From contig NW_005179249.1 of NCBI RefSeq assembly GCF_000350225.1, positions 595,341 to 659,340 of the forward strand: DNA of 64,000 nt, written 5' to 3'. Under the pieces are notes generated by a model that saw only the letters and a list, made by a program, of their open reading frames with translations, ran no database searches and was not told where the DNA came from. The position numbers were made by a program, and so were the translations under genes. Source of the stretch: Chondrus crispus. Taxonomy: Eukaryota > Rhodophyta > Florideophyceae > Gigartinales > Gigartinaceae. Below are positions 1 to 9,392 of this stretch, piece by piece. Every line of letters begins with the position of its first letter. The stretch's first letter is position 1.

Positions 1-68
1 GTGGTTATACTCAAAAAAGAGCTTGGTGTTGCTCTCTGGCATGCAATGCTTTCATTACAAGCTTATAT

Positions 69-131
69 TCTACCCCCCCCTCCCAAAACCCCCGCACCCC
101 GCCCCACCCTACCCCACCCCACCACCCCCAA
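69..131. promoter_or_regulatory. C-rich leader just upstream of the APS kinase start
   Basis: A nearly pure C tract broken by A and a few T or G residues, with about nine runs of three to seven C, ends nine bases before the APS kinase ATG. The minus strand could form G-quadruplexes. It is probably transcribed 5' leader or core promoter; no TATA box is visible. Confidence 0.4.
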
Positions 132-139
132 ACACTAAA

Positions 140-838
140 ATGGCGACCAACATTGTGTGGCACGACGGCGCGATCAAGAAGGAGCACCGCTACACAATGC
201 TCAAACAGAAGGGCGCAACGGTGTGGCTCACGGGACTCTCCGGGTCCGGCAAGTCGACGGTGTCTGTCGCGCTGGAGCAGATGATGTTCAAGAAGGGCTA
301 CCTGGTGTACCGTCTGGACGGCGACAACATCCGCTTCGGCCTCAACTCCAACCTCGGCTTCTCCGCCGCGGACCGCAAGGAGAACATCCGCCGCATCTCG
401 GAGGTCGCCAAGCTCATGGGCGACATCGGCGTCATCTCCACCTCGGCCTTCATCTCGCCGTACATTGCCGACCGCGTTGTCGCCCGCGAGATCCACAAGA
501 AGGCGGGCATCCCGTTCGTCGAGGTCCACGTCGACGTCCCGCTCTCAGTCGCCGAGCAGCGCGACCCCAAGGGCCTGTACAAGAAGGCCCGCAAGGGAGA
601 GATCAAGAACTTCACCGGTATTGACGATCCGTATGAGGCCCCGATCAGGCCCGAGGTCAAGATCGATACTTCCCAGCTCAGTGTCAATGAGTGCGCCAAG
701 GCTATCCTTGACTATCTTGTCGCTGAGGGCATTATTCAGCCCAGGGAGGAGGAACCTGTTCCTCTTCCCGCGAAGAAGCCCGTGCAGGCAGAAGCCGCCG
801 AGGCTAACGGTGCCCCAGTTGTCAACGGCTCCACCTGA
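140..838 (+). CDS. Adenylyl-sulfate (APS) kinase
   Basis: APS kinase phosphorylates adenosine 5'-phosphosulfate to PAPS, the sulfate donor for sulfation, including that of algal cell-wall polysaccharides. The 232-residue product is about family length. It opens with the typical block ATNIVWHDGAIKKEHR, then Walker A GLSGSGKS (residues 32-39), the substrate block LDGDNIRFGLNSNLGFS and ADRKENIRR (59-85), the FISPY motif (104-108) and the lid-type RDPKGLYKKAR (141-151). I chose the ATG at 140 because the conserved N terminus begins there; the frame stays open upstream only through a C-rich stretch. There is no clear transit peptide, so a cytosolic enzyme is likely unless an upstream exon lies outside the window. 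The last 30 residues are Pro/Ala/Glu-rich and not conserved. Confidence 0.95.
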   Translation: MATNIVWHDGAIKKEHRYTMLKQKGATVWLTGLSGSGKSTVSVALEQMMFKKGYLVYRLDGDNIRFGLNSNLGFSAADRKENIRRISEVAKLMGDIGVISTSAFISPYIADRVVAREIHKKAGIPFVEVHVDVPLSVAEQRDPKGLYKKARKGEIKNFTGIDDPYEAPIRPEVKIDTSQLSVNECAKAILDYLVAEGIIQPREEEPVPLPAKKPVQAEAAEANGAPVVNGST

Positions 839-1092
839 TTTCGTGCATACTTGTTTTTGGGTCATCGCCTTATGTCAGACGATCGCTCATTAGCTTTCCG
901 ACCGCTCCTCACTTGTCTCAAGGGGGCAACTTGTAGTCACTCTATGACAAAGTTACATAAACACATAAAAGAAACTCATTCCGCACATTCTCGTATCAAT
1001 GTACACATCACAACGTAAAAAACCATACTCACACAGACTCTCCCTGTTTACAGAAATCAAACTATTACGAATTCGCGCTACACAACCACTTC

Positions 1093-1668
1093 TCACTCGG
1101 TCGGCCCCCCAAACAGCCTCGGAACCGGCCCGTTCGGCGCGCCCCAATACTCCACTGCCTTAACCCCTTCAACCAAAACGGTGCGATAGTTGCTAACAAA
1201 CGCCTTACCCTCCTCCTCGCCACAGGTTGCGCGTCCGGTCGTCGGCATGGCATTCCTCTCCTTGAGCGCGTCGAGCTGCATCTCTCGTTCCTTGCGGACG
1301 CTCTGCGCGTACTCCAGGAACGCGCCGGTAGAGGCCGCGTCGACGTTGTCCAGCGCCTGCGCGGCGTCCTCGCGCACCGGCATCAGGTCGGCGACGTCGG
1401 CCACGCCGATGGAGCTCGTCTCGCCCTCCCAGTTGCGCGGCAGCACCGTCGCGAAGCCGCGCTGCTCGTACGTCTCCACCGGCCTCGGCACGTAGTCGCG
1501 CAGCGGCGCGTTGTCGCGCACGTCCTCGCCCGGCGGCACGCCCGGGATCAGGTCCAGGCCCGCTCGTGGCGCGCGCCGCGGGAGAGGGGGCGCCGTGCGG
1601 CAGAGGCTCTGCGGGCGCGCGAGAGAGGTGCGGACGGGGATGGAGGGGACGAAGCAGGGGGTCGTCAT
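1093..1668 (-). CDS. Hypothetical protein, probably plastid-targeted
   Basis: A 191-residue product that I do not recognise. It starts MTTPCFVPSIPVRTSLARPQ, rich in Ser, Thr, Pro and Arg with few acids over about 50 residues, as in a chloroplast transit peptide. The mature part is acidic to neutral, with motifs such as NAPLRDYVPRPVETYEQRGF and an Ala/Glu/Arg-rich probable helix around residues 110-150 (FLEYAQSVRKEREMQLDALKERN). I see no membrane segment. The ATG at 1668 is the first in frame. High third-position GC matches the neighbouring genes. Its 3' end faces that of APS kinase across a gap of about 250 bp. The plastid assignment is inference. Confidence 0.6.
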   Translation of the reverse strand: MTTPCFVPSIPVRTSLARPQSLCRTAPPLPRRAPRAGLDLIPGVPPGEDVRDNAPLRDYVPRPVETYEQRGFATVLPRNWEGETSSIGVADVADLMPVREDAAQALDNVDAASTGAFLEYAQSVRKEREMQLDALKERNAMPTTGRATCGEEEGKAFVSNYRTVLVEGVKAVEYWGAPNGPVPRLFGGPTE

Positions 1669-1867
1669 GGCGGTTGGGGTGGAGAGGTTGGCGGCAGGGG
1701 GATGGTGAGGTGGGAGAGAAAGGTTGGTTGGGGAGGTGCATCGAGTAATCTGTGAGAGGGAGGCCTGTGCCAAGAAGGCAGAAAACGAGATAATTTAAGA
1801 CTAGGGTATTGCAACCAAGCTGCGAGCTACGAGGTCGTAATTGGCGCGTACCCCCCTTCCGGCGCGA

Positions 1868-3576
1868 CTAATCCCACCTTGGCATCCATCGCAGCGCTTT
1901 GAGTTCGTCGTAGCTCCTCTCCAACGCGTAAGTCCACGCGCGCCAGTACCAGAACGCGGCGGCCATAGCCGCCACTACCGCCACGCAGAGCGCGGTGCGC
2001 ACGCGCCGGCTTGGCACCGTCTGGAGCGCCACGCCCGCCAAAAGGCTCGCCAGCTGCAGGGCGGGCAGCACGTGGTACAGGAACGTGCACCTCCGCACGC
2101 CGATGTAAGGCACGAGGTTGAGCACCCATCCGGAGACGAGAACGAAGACGACGCCCGCGCGCTTGCGCACGGCCGACAGCGCCCCGGACATGCGGCCCCG
2201 CCACAGAATCACGGGCGTCGCCAGGAGGAGGGACAACCCGAACAGCACCCCGCACCCGCTCACTACCGTCAGGACAGGGTTGGAGATGAGGTAGATCATC
2301 TCCCGGTTGCCACTGCCCGCGTCTTCGTCGATGTAGAGAATGCCACGCGCGTTGTACAGCCACTCGTGCCACGCGCTCTCCCAGTGATGCCGCATCTCGA
2401 TCGCGCTGTTCGCGCGCAGCATCTCCCAGTTAAGGTACCGAAAGTTCTCCACAAACCCCGGCGCCGCCACTTTGCTTGCGTCGTTCTGCCTGTAGTACTC
2501 GCTGCCCACCAGCGTTTGCTGAAACTCGATCGGCATGAATGCATCCCCGGGGCCAGATAAGGGGAGCAGCCGAAAATGAACCCAGAACGTGCCCATGTAG
2601 ATCCCGATGGCTAATGCGCCCGCGTACGCCATCTCCAGCAAGTCGAGGGGTCCCTCCAGCGGAAAGATGGCTCCCGTCAGGGACACCAGCGCGATCAAGC
2701 CGGGCGTCACGATCGCCGTCCACTTCGTGGACACCGCGCACGCCCCGAACACCGCCGTCAACGTCAGCCACATGTATCTCTTCGGCGTCGACTTGGGCGT
2801 AGCCCACAAATACAGCGCGCACAACAACGCCAGCTGGCTGTACAGCACCAGCTGCGAGTCCGTCAGTATCAGCCGGCTCTCGATGCACAGCAGCATGTCG
2901 AGTAGCGGCATGGCGCCGACCGTCGCGCTGACGAGCGGGTCAAGTCCCAGCGCACGCGCGATGAGGTACATCACCGACGGGATCAGGCTGCCGACGGAGG
3001 CGGACACCACGCGCTGCGGGTAATACACGAGGTCACCGTACGGCTGCCCTAGGTTATTGAACGTGTAGTTCCGGTTGACGTACCCACCAAGCTTGGCAGC
3101 TAGCGAGAGCGTCAGCTTGCCGAAGGGGGGGTGAATGTCGAACAGATATTTCCCGGACAGGTAGTTGTCGACGAATGCCGCAAAGTGCCACTCATCGAAC
3201 ACTGCGCGTCGCACCGCGCATGCAGCGATCGTCAGTGGGCTGTCTGGTGCCCTGTGTTGTGTCAAGGGGGGCGATGGGGGGACCGGTGGCTACGCGCGGT
3301 TTGTCACGTACCGATCTTGGCCGGCACGGCCAGCCGGTAGAAGCGCGTCGCCAGCGCGACTAGAAGGAGCATCGCCGCGACGAGCAGATCCACGCGCCAC
3401 GCGCGCCGCTCGTCGGGCGAGCGCGCTGGGTCGCCGCGCAGCTTGCGCACGCCCAGCACTTCTAGCACAGCCGCCGCCGCACCGCTAGAGGTCCGCCCGC
3501 GCGCGGACGACTTCGGCTTCAACGGACGCGACCCGCCGCCGGACTTACGCCGCTGCCGGAGCGTGGAGGTGGGCAT
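1868..3576 (-). CDS. Dolichyl-phosphate-mannose protein mannosyltransferase (PMT, GT39), MIR-less
   Basis: PMT enzymes transfer mannose from dolichyl-phosphate-mannose to Ser/Thr of proteins in the ER. Two exons: 3576-3312 and 3201-1868, with a 110-bp intron (GT at 3311, AG at 3202) that splits a Val codon and gives the join AKI-VFDEWHF. The product is 532 residues. The catalytic Asp-Glu pair is D91-E92, followed by the luminal motif FDIHPPFGKL. About ten hydrophobic segments follow, then the C-terminal block HHWESAWHEWLYNARGILYID and PYIGVRRCTFLYHVLPALQL. Between the sixth-helix region and that block lie only about 45 residues, so the 150-200-residue luminal MIR domain of fungal and animal PMTs is absent. 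The architecture therefore resembles bacterial PMTs. The start at 3576 follows the neighbouring 5' layout. Confidence 0.88.
3202..3311 (-). other. Intron of the PMT gene
   Basis: A 110-bp GT-AG intron (donor gtacgt, acceptor cgcag) inferred because it restores the conserved VFDEWHF motif in frame. It is phase 1. Confidence 0.85.
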
Positions 3577-3746
3577 GGCGACGGGAGTGAGGGGAGAAAG
3601 GCAATGGATGCGGCTTGGTGGCGGGCAGTTCTGGTCTGACGGCGGGGTACGATGCGCATTGCGATACACCGATGGTGATGATCATTTTCGCAGAAACACG
3701 TCATACAGTACAGTCACCAACTTCGATGTCGATGAGAAAGTCTTCT

Positions 3747-4958
3747 CTATGAGATGCTGCCCACTTCACTCAGCCGCACGGCCGTCTCGAGTACCCTCCT
3801 CTCCTCCTCACTCTCTTCCCTCGTCCTCTCTCTTCCCCGCAAAACCCTGCGCTCCCTTTGCCGCACGCCATACGCCGGCGCCGACCTCGGCATCCCCGCC
3901 ACCTCCTCTCCCTCGTCCTCCTCCCCGTCAGCGCCCCTGTTCCCCGCGTCGTCCGCCGCCATCCTTGTCGCGCGCTCCGCCTCGCGCTTCCTGTTGAGTC
4001 TCGCTGCCTCCGCGAGGGCCCCGTCCACGTCGGGCAACTCCTCGCGCGACTTCCTCACGGCCCCCTCCTCCTTCGCCGCACCCAGCACTGTCCGGCTCGC
4101 CCTCACCCCCGCCTGCGCATCCGGCGACCGCTCCAGCGACCACTCCAGCGATTGGAACAGCTTGTGGAACACCCGCACCATCTCCCGCATTTCCGCTGTG
4201 GACAGCAGGTCATCCGCACGCGTTTTCGGCCTCTCTGCCCGCCGCACGAGCGGCTCCGTTTCCCTCTCCTCCTCGCTGCGCACTCGCGATGCGCCGCCGT
4301 CGGAGCCGCCATCGCTGTGCTCAGATACCGATGGCTGGTCGCTGTAGCGTCCACCGCGTGTCCGCGTAGACGACGGTTGTGTCGAAGCCATCGCCCCTTT
4401 GGCCATCCGCTGGACATTGTCGGCCACGTCGTCAGAGTCCGCGTCGTCATACACTGAAAACCCGTGGTGCGGTTTGCTTGCTTTGTCCTTTCTGTACTGT
4501 GCCCCGGAAGGAATGTCGTCTTCGTCGTGTGCGCCCTCGTCAGCCGAGGTTTTGCGTCTTCCCTTGCCGCCTTTCTCGTCAAGGCCAAGAAATCGCCTCA
4601 CTGCCTCGAAGAAACCTCCAGCAAGTGCATGCTGAGACGCCGTTCGCTCGCCCTTGCCAGAGTGTTCCCTTTCGTTCGGAAAATCAGCAGGCGCAACCGT
4701 CCGCGCCTTGAGGTCCGCGGTGTCGTCGTCTTTCTCGTCAATGCCATAGTCGCGACGCCATGACTCGGACACGGGCGGGGCGTCCTCGTCGATGTCACGC
4801 TGAGGGGGGAGTGGCCGCGAAGAGAGACGCGAAGGTTTAGTGGCAGTGCGTCGGCGGGGGGGATGGGAAGCGGGATCGTCGTCTAGGGGTGTTGCGAGAG
4901 CGAGACGGAAAACAAGAAGCAGGGCTAGTAGCCGGAAAGCAGTGGCTTCGAATGCCAT
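3747..4958 (-). CDS. Secreted or ER-entering acidic low-complexity protein, unknown function
   Basis: A 403-residue product. Residues 1-23 (MAFEATAFRLLALLLVFRLALA) form a clear signal peptide or signal anchor. The remainder is hydrophilic and rich in Asp, Glu, Arg and Ser, without Cys-rich or enzyme motifs that I recognise. One short amphipathic stretch (GGFFEAVRRFLGLDEK) and a second (MREMVRVFHKLFQSLEWSLE) look structured; the rest is probably disordered. The C-terminal third is charged coiled-coil-like (RLNRKREAERATRMAADDAG; RERTREESEEERRVLETA). There are no later membrane segments. The ATG at 4958 is chosen because it places the hydrophobic segment at the extreme N terminus. The gene is transcribed in the same direction as PMT, 170 bp upstream of that gene's start. 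Confidence 0.6.
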   Translation of the reverse strand: MAFEATAFRLLALLLVFRLALATPLDDDPASHPPRRRTATKPSRLSSRPLPPQRDIDEDAPPVSESWRRDYGIDEKDDDTADLKARTVAPADFPNEREHSGKGERTASQHALAGGFFEAVRRFLGLDEKGGKGRRKTSADEGAHDEDDIPSGAQYRKDKASKPHHGFSVYDDADSDDVADNVQRMAKGAMASTQPSSTRTRGGRYSDQPSVSEHSDGGSDGGASRVRSEEERETEPLVRRAERPKTRADDLLSTAEMREMVRVFHKLFQSLEWSLERSPDAQAGVRASRTVLGAAKEEGAVRKSREELPDVDGALAEAARLNRKREAERATRMAADDAGNRGADGEEDEGEEVAGMPRSAPAYGVRQRERRVLRGRERTREESEEERRVLETAVRLSEVGSIS

Positions 4959-7856
4959 CAGTGAGGGTCTCACCGCTTTTGCACAGAGTGGCGTGTGGGA
5001 TCCTGGGAGCCCATGTAGAACTTGCTGAATGAGGGTAAAGACTGCCACACCTCATGCAGTTTCTTGAAGGTCAGGTCGTAGTGAGAATGGCTCTGTTGAG
5101 AAATTGAGTTGTGGTGGTGCGTTTCGCATTAATTCGAGTACAGACACAAATTAAACATGAACCCCATTGCTTGTAGAGCAGAGCAGTCCCTGGTTAAGGT
5201 GATGGGGACCGCGAGCTTTGCGGACCGATGTCCATGCAGCGAGAGTTTTGATGACATTAATTCCAATTGTCCAGCTTCTGATTTATGGATATGTATCTTC
5301 ACTTTCATTGTCTCTAGCTAGATCTCGCGACCTTTCCTCCAGCTTGCTGGGAAGAGCTGCACATCGTCTGAAAATGTATATGTTAAGATAACATATCTTT
5401 TAGACAATAACGCATCCCTGTTTCCGAAAACTTCTGAATCAGCTGAAGCTGGGGACGTACAGTGTGAGAGGTCGATACAACACGTTCTCCAAATACATCA
5501 GTACGTCTGCTCTCAGGTACGTTCAGACACTTACACCATTGCCTCGGCGACGACGGCAAAAAAAAGAATGAGGTGGCTCAGCGCTCCTTATAAGAATATA
5601 GTATCGAATCTACATCAAGCTCTATGGACCGTATAGAAGAAAAAAGGAATCACCTTGTTCGATCTTCCATAGCGCCCCTGCACTCGATATGTGTAGCTGC
5701 ATCAGTGTGCAATCATATCAAGGAATTTGGCGGGGGCAAATGCAGCAAGTCATGAAACCGTTACAAATCCCGAGGATGAGTCGAAAACAAGTGTCCGTCT
5801 CACTTTCATATAAGCGATGTAAAAATACTACAGTATCTTGTCTTAGGATGTCCAAAAATGCGAGGCTCCTTCTTCGCGACATCCTACAGAGAAAAAGAAG
5901 AACCATACTCCCACTGCATGATGTTTTGAACGGTTTCTTCTAGAATCTATTTAACAGAAGTCCGACAAGTGAAGACCCGCACCCATTGTCCCTCGATTTT
6001 ACCCGCATGGATTCCCGTCGGAGGGTTTACTGCTTGTTTGGCAGTCTGAGAGCATAATGGGGTACCGGAAATCCCTCGTCTGCCGCCAAGGCCCGTAAAT
6101 GAAGCGTGACTCCACTTGCAGTTTTCAGTATGCATAATGCCTGGGGATCGAAAAGTTGTCCTCCTGGCCAATTATCGCCTTCTGTGGGTATACGCACCAA
6201 GCAGATGCGGATGCAGAGAAAAACAAAACAAACAGAGACCCTCTAACTAGGATTGGGCAGCGTGCTTAATCTCGGCTGCTATAAAAACAAAGACACAAAC
6301 TTGCTATGAGAACTCTTTGAATTACGAATATCAATGCGCCCGTGTCGAGTTGTCAAGACATTAACCTTCCATCAAAGCTCAAAAGGGTGGTGTGTTATAA
6401 AAATAAAAATAAAAATTTAAAATCACACTGCATCGCCCTCATCCCCTCCTCCGTTCTTCTTCGTGTTAAAAATTGAAGGTTCCAGTGGAGGAAATCCCTC
6501 TTCCCTTATTTATTGTCCATTGTGACGGAAATAACCTTTTGCTCTCAAAACACGGCCTCTTGTCCATGGCATGATCTCTAAATTGTGCTGAGAGCATATG
6601 GGAAGTGGGTATGTACTTACCGTACTGAGACCCCTGATTACCTTTGCTGCTTGATTTGAAAGTCGCTCGGGCCAAATGATAAGCGTTTGTGAATGGAGAG
6701 CGGCTGCAGTTGTTTGATGGACGTCCGAGAATTCTGTAAATTCTGTGGCTACGGAAACCACCGTAGTTGAAGTTAGAGAGGTAGAAGCATTACTCAATAC
6801 TATTGTAGAGATATCGGATTGTTTTCATCAGCTGCAGTATCATACGTAGCTGTCGAAAACTGTCTTCCGATTCTTGCCCTTCAGGCAAACAGAAAGAGCT
6901 TGAGGATTCATCTCCCTTATTAAGGGCGACTACGAGAGTCAAGGCAAGAACCAGGTGTAAACGACGATGACAATCCACGGTAAAAATATCTATTTCATTT
7001 AAAACGAGAAAACATGTATATGTGTCCTTGAAAGGCAAGGCCATGGTTGATAAAGTCCTGTACCTTGATGTCAATGAGGTGATCATAGTTGAGGTTTAGA
7101 CACACATCAGCATTGGGAACCAAAGTCGCTTGCGCCACGGATCCTTCCAAGCATTGAAGGGCAACCACGTTGCTCTTCGAGCGAAGAGAAAACACTGCCG
7201 TGAAAAAGCAAGGACAAGGAGGTACGACTGTCGTAGTACGACATCGTAGTACGACATGAGACCAGATCATTTCTTTTCTTCGAGAGTTGCATGAAACTAG
7301 GGTTACAGCTACGTAGATCGAATCCGAAGACACGAAATTCGCACCGGTGTCTACAAAACTGCATCGACTGCTTTTGTGGAAGTTGGGCAATTGGGACTTT
7401 ACGTCATGCGCACGCAACGCCCGTGAAATGACCACGAAGCATGTGAATTTGAAGGAACAGGGGGATTAGCTAGTACTGTATATGAGTTACGAACAATCCG
7501 CTTGCAGATGTATGGATGAGCAGTTGTTTATGCCCTGGAAGATGCCTGAAAGCACAAGACATTTGAAAATGTGTCCGGATGACGGCGAAGCGGGTGTGAA
7601 GTCGTGTAGGATTTTACTGTAGTAGTGTATTGGGGTTGAGTCATGGAAGGTGAGGATGTCCAGCCACTGCTGTTCACAGCAACGGCAGTCTGGTGAGGGT
7701 TCACATGCCCTCACCAGACTGCCGTTGCGGCTTTCGTATGTGTGCTTATTCGTCTCAGCCGCTGTATACCAATTACAGCAATCCAACAATAGAGCTGTAC
7801 ATGAGTACAGTATACCGTAGAGCAGATTGGAGAATGTTGGGAGTTAGCAGCTGCCT
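4959..7856. other. Gene-free stretch of 2.9 kb
   Basis: AT-richer than the flanking genes. The open frames are short, are not conserved to my eye and lack codon bias. Visible structure: a small inverted repeat around 5382-5401, an A/T-simple tract near 6398-6420, a 13-bp tandem duplication at about 7232-7257 (CGTAGTACGACAT twice) and the long hairpin at 7679-7728. No RNA gene was recognised. Confidence 0.6.
7679..7728. repeat. Perfect inverted repeat, 21-bp arms with 8-bp loop
   Basis: Arms 7679-7699 and 7708-7728 are exact reverse complements, around the loop TTCACATG. The arm begins GCAACGGCAGTCTGG. It could be a transcribed hairpin, a foldback footprint or a protein-binding site; nothing nearby decides. 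Confidence 0.9.
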
Positions 7857-8151
7857 GGACGACAATTGACCTCATATGAGGCTACTTTTCAACTTATTCT
7901 TTCTCGACTTGTGCTTGCTCAACAACAAGGAAAAAGGTACTCTCGCCACCGCAGTTGACCTGTGCGTTGCGGAAGGATTTCTACAGTACTAGTGTCGAGT
8001 GTCTATTGGACCTTTGTCCCCATATGAGGGCATTATTCGACCTATTTTTGACTTGCGCTTCCTCGACATGAAAGAAAAAGATACCCCCGTCACTGTACTT
8101 GACCTCTGGCTTAAGTTAAAAAGTAGGCTCATCTGAGGTCAATTGTCGTCT
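7857..8151. mobile_element. Fold-back repeat (MITE-like) with about 40-bp inverted ends
   Basis: The ends 7857-7896 and 8112-8151 are inverted copies with only a few mismatches (core GACGACAATTGACCTC). The interior holds two divergent tandem copies of a module of about 115 bp that begins near CTCATATGAG and ends near TTGACCTSTG; the second is 7989-8108. The same module occurs at 12188-12320 and, inverted, at 55330-55446. No coding capacity, so it is a non-autonomous element or composite repeat. I could not fix a target-site duplication. Confidence 0.7.
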
Positions 8152-8565
8152 AGACACTAGAGCGCAGCTCTTCATCCCACGGGCGGGATCGCAGTCTCCC
8201 CGTGATGAAGGTTTGTGGGTAAGCTCACACGTTGCTTAAGCTTTGGTATTGCTTTACTACGGTATGACGCCCCGCCCTTTCTCGTGAACCTCGTTTAGGA
8301 AAACCATCAACATGGATGGGTTGCGGCAAGATGGCCAAAAGCTTCAGGCCTGACAGAGGTACTGATGTTTGTACTCCCTCCCCACTCTCTAGACATGGGC
8401 GACCGGCATTGACTCTAAGATGGACAATGCCGGGCTGTGATCATAGAGTGAAGCCTGGAAGTGGTGTGGTGTTAAGTATTCGACCTATTTTAAAAAATGG
8501 ATATGGACATGCCGAATACTGTATGCTGCATAACGGAGCTATTGAATCCGAAGAGCAATGCCGTA
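8152..8565. other. Gene-free gap between two elements
   Basis: About 410 bp. An open frame at 8316-8675 runs into the next element and resembles no family I know. The last two bases, TA at 8564-8565, are the target duplication of the following transposon. Confidence 0.5.
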
Positions 8566-8627
8566 CCCTTCCTGAAAGGGGCAATTTGGTAATCGGGGGC
8601 AATTTGGTAATTTTTATTATTCCCCTA

Positions 8628-9138
8628 CAGGGGGGTACCCTATTTAGTGCTACCCCGTGTAGCGTGATAAAATAGGCACTAAATCGGGTTTGGCACAAGA
8701 ACGGTAACTTAACAAGAAGACTGAATATAGTATTTAACTAAGGAAACTCGTCATGGTCGTCTGTTTCTGCTTCTTCTGTGGCTTGAGAGCCTCAAATATG
8801 ATGCGTCTAGCCTTGCGCAAATGTGAAGACGCATCAGGTAGCGAGAGAGCTACCGCTGCCGCCTCTAATTTTGAGAACTCATTCGCTGCTTCGATCAAAG
8901 AGAGAGAACGAGCCTGACTAGCATTAGAAATCTCCTCCATCATGCCTATCGGAACTGTAACGGACACAGAAAATCTACCAGTTTTCATATCTTAGTACCA
9001 AGCAGAGTGGTGCCCTGTAGCCTGCTGGATGGGCCCGGGGGGCACTTGTTTATCATACCTTTTGGTGTAGAGCCGTTAGAGTAGCACTAAACCGGGACAT
9101 ACACTATATATAGAGGCACTAAATCGGGTACCCCCCTG
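8628..9138 (-). mobile_element. Nested 511-bp TA-flanked element with transposase C-terminal fragment
   Basis: It is bounded by 23-bp inverted ends that differ at one position (CAGGGGGGTACCC then WTTTAGTGC-like), with TA at 8626-8627 and 9139-9140. It sits inside the left part of the pogo-like element, so it inserted later. A minus-strand frame (8988-8734) encodes a helical tail ending QKQTTMTSFLS; the QTTMTSFL part resembles a PCNA-interacting (PIP) box, which is known at the C terminus of pogo transposase. It is therefore most likely an internal-deletion derivative of a different pogo family member. Confidence 0.75.
8734..8988 (-). pseudogene. Transposase C-terminal remnant with PIP-box-like tail
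   Basis: An 84-residue frame, helical and rich in Ala, Ser and Glu (EISNASQARSLSLIEAANEF), then a basic cluster KPQKKQKQ and the final TTMTSFLS. Family assignment rests on its place inside a TA-flanked element and on the PIP-like end; no catalytic residues are present. Low-complexity helix makes chance similarity possible. Confidence 0.4.
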
Positions 9139-9392
9139 TACCAGTTTACCTCAAACGCACGTACAAGTTGCTGACAATAGTCGTACAACCCGGTCCGTCT
9201 TCCCTCGTTGCTGCGGACGGGAAAAGTCCGCCAAAATTCAAACGTTTGCACTCCCACAGTGCCTTTACGCTCGCCCATCTGCTTCCTGCAGCTCTGACAT
9301 CATGACTGTGACCTCGGGTTTCAGGGAACCATGGGTCTGTCTATGCGCATGCAGAGAGCGATTGAGAAAAAACACAAGAACGCGACGCCATA

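Noticed and set aside
1-529. Long minus-strand frame opposite APS kinase
   Set aside because: Antisense shadow of a GC-rich gene; the plus frame has all the family motifs.
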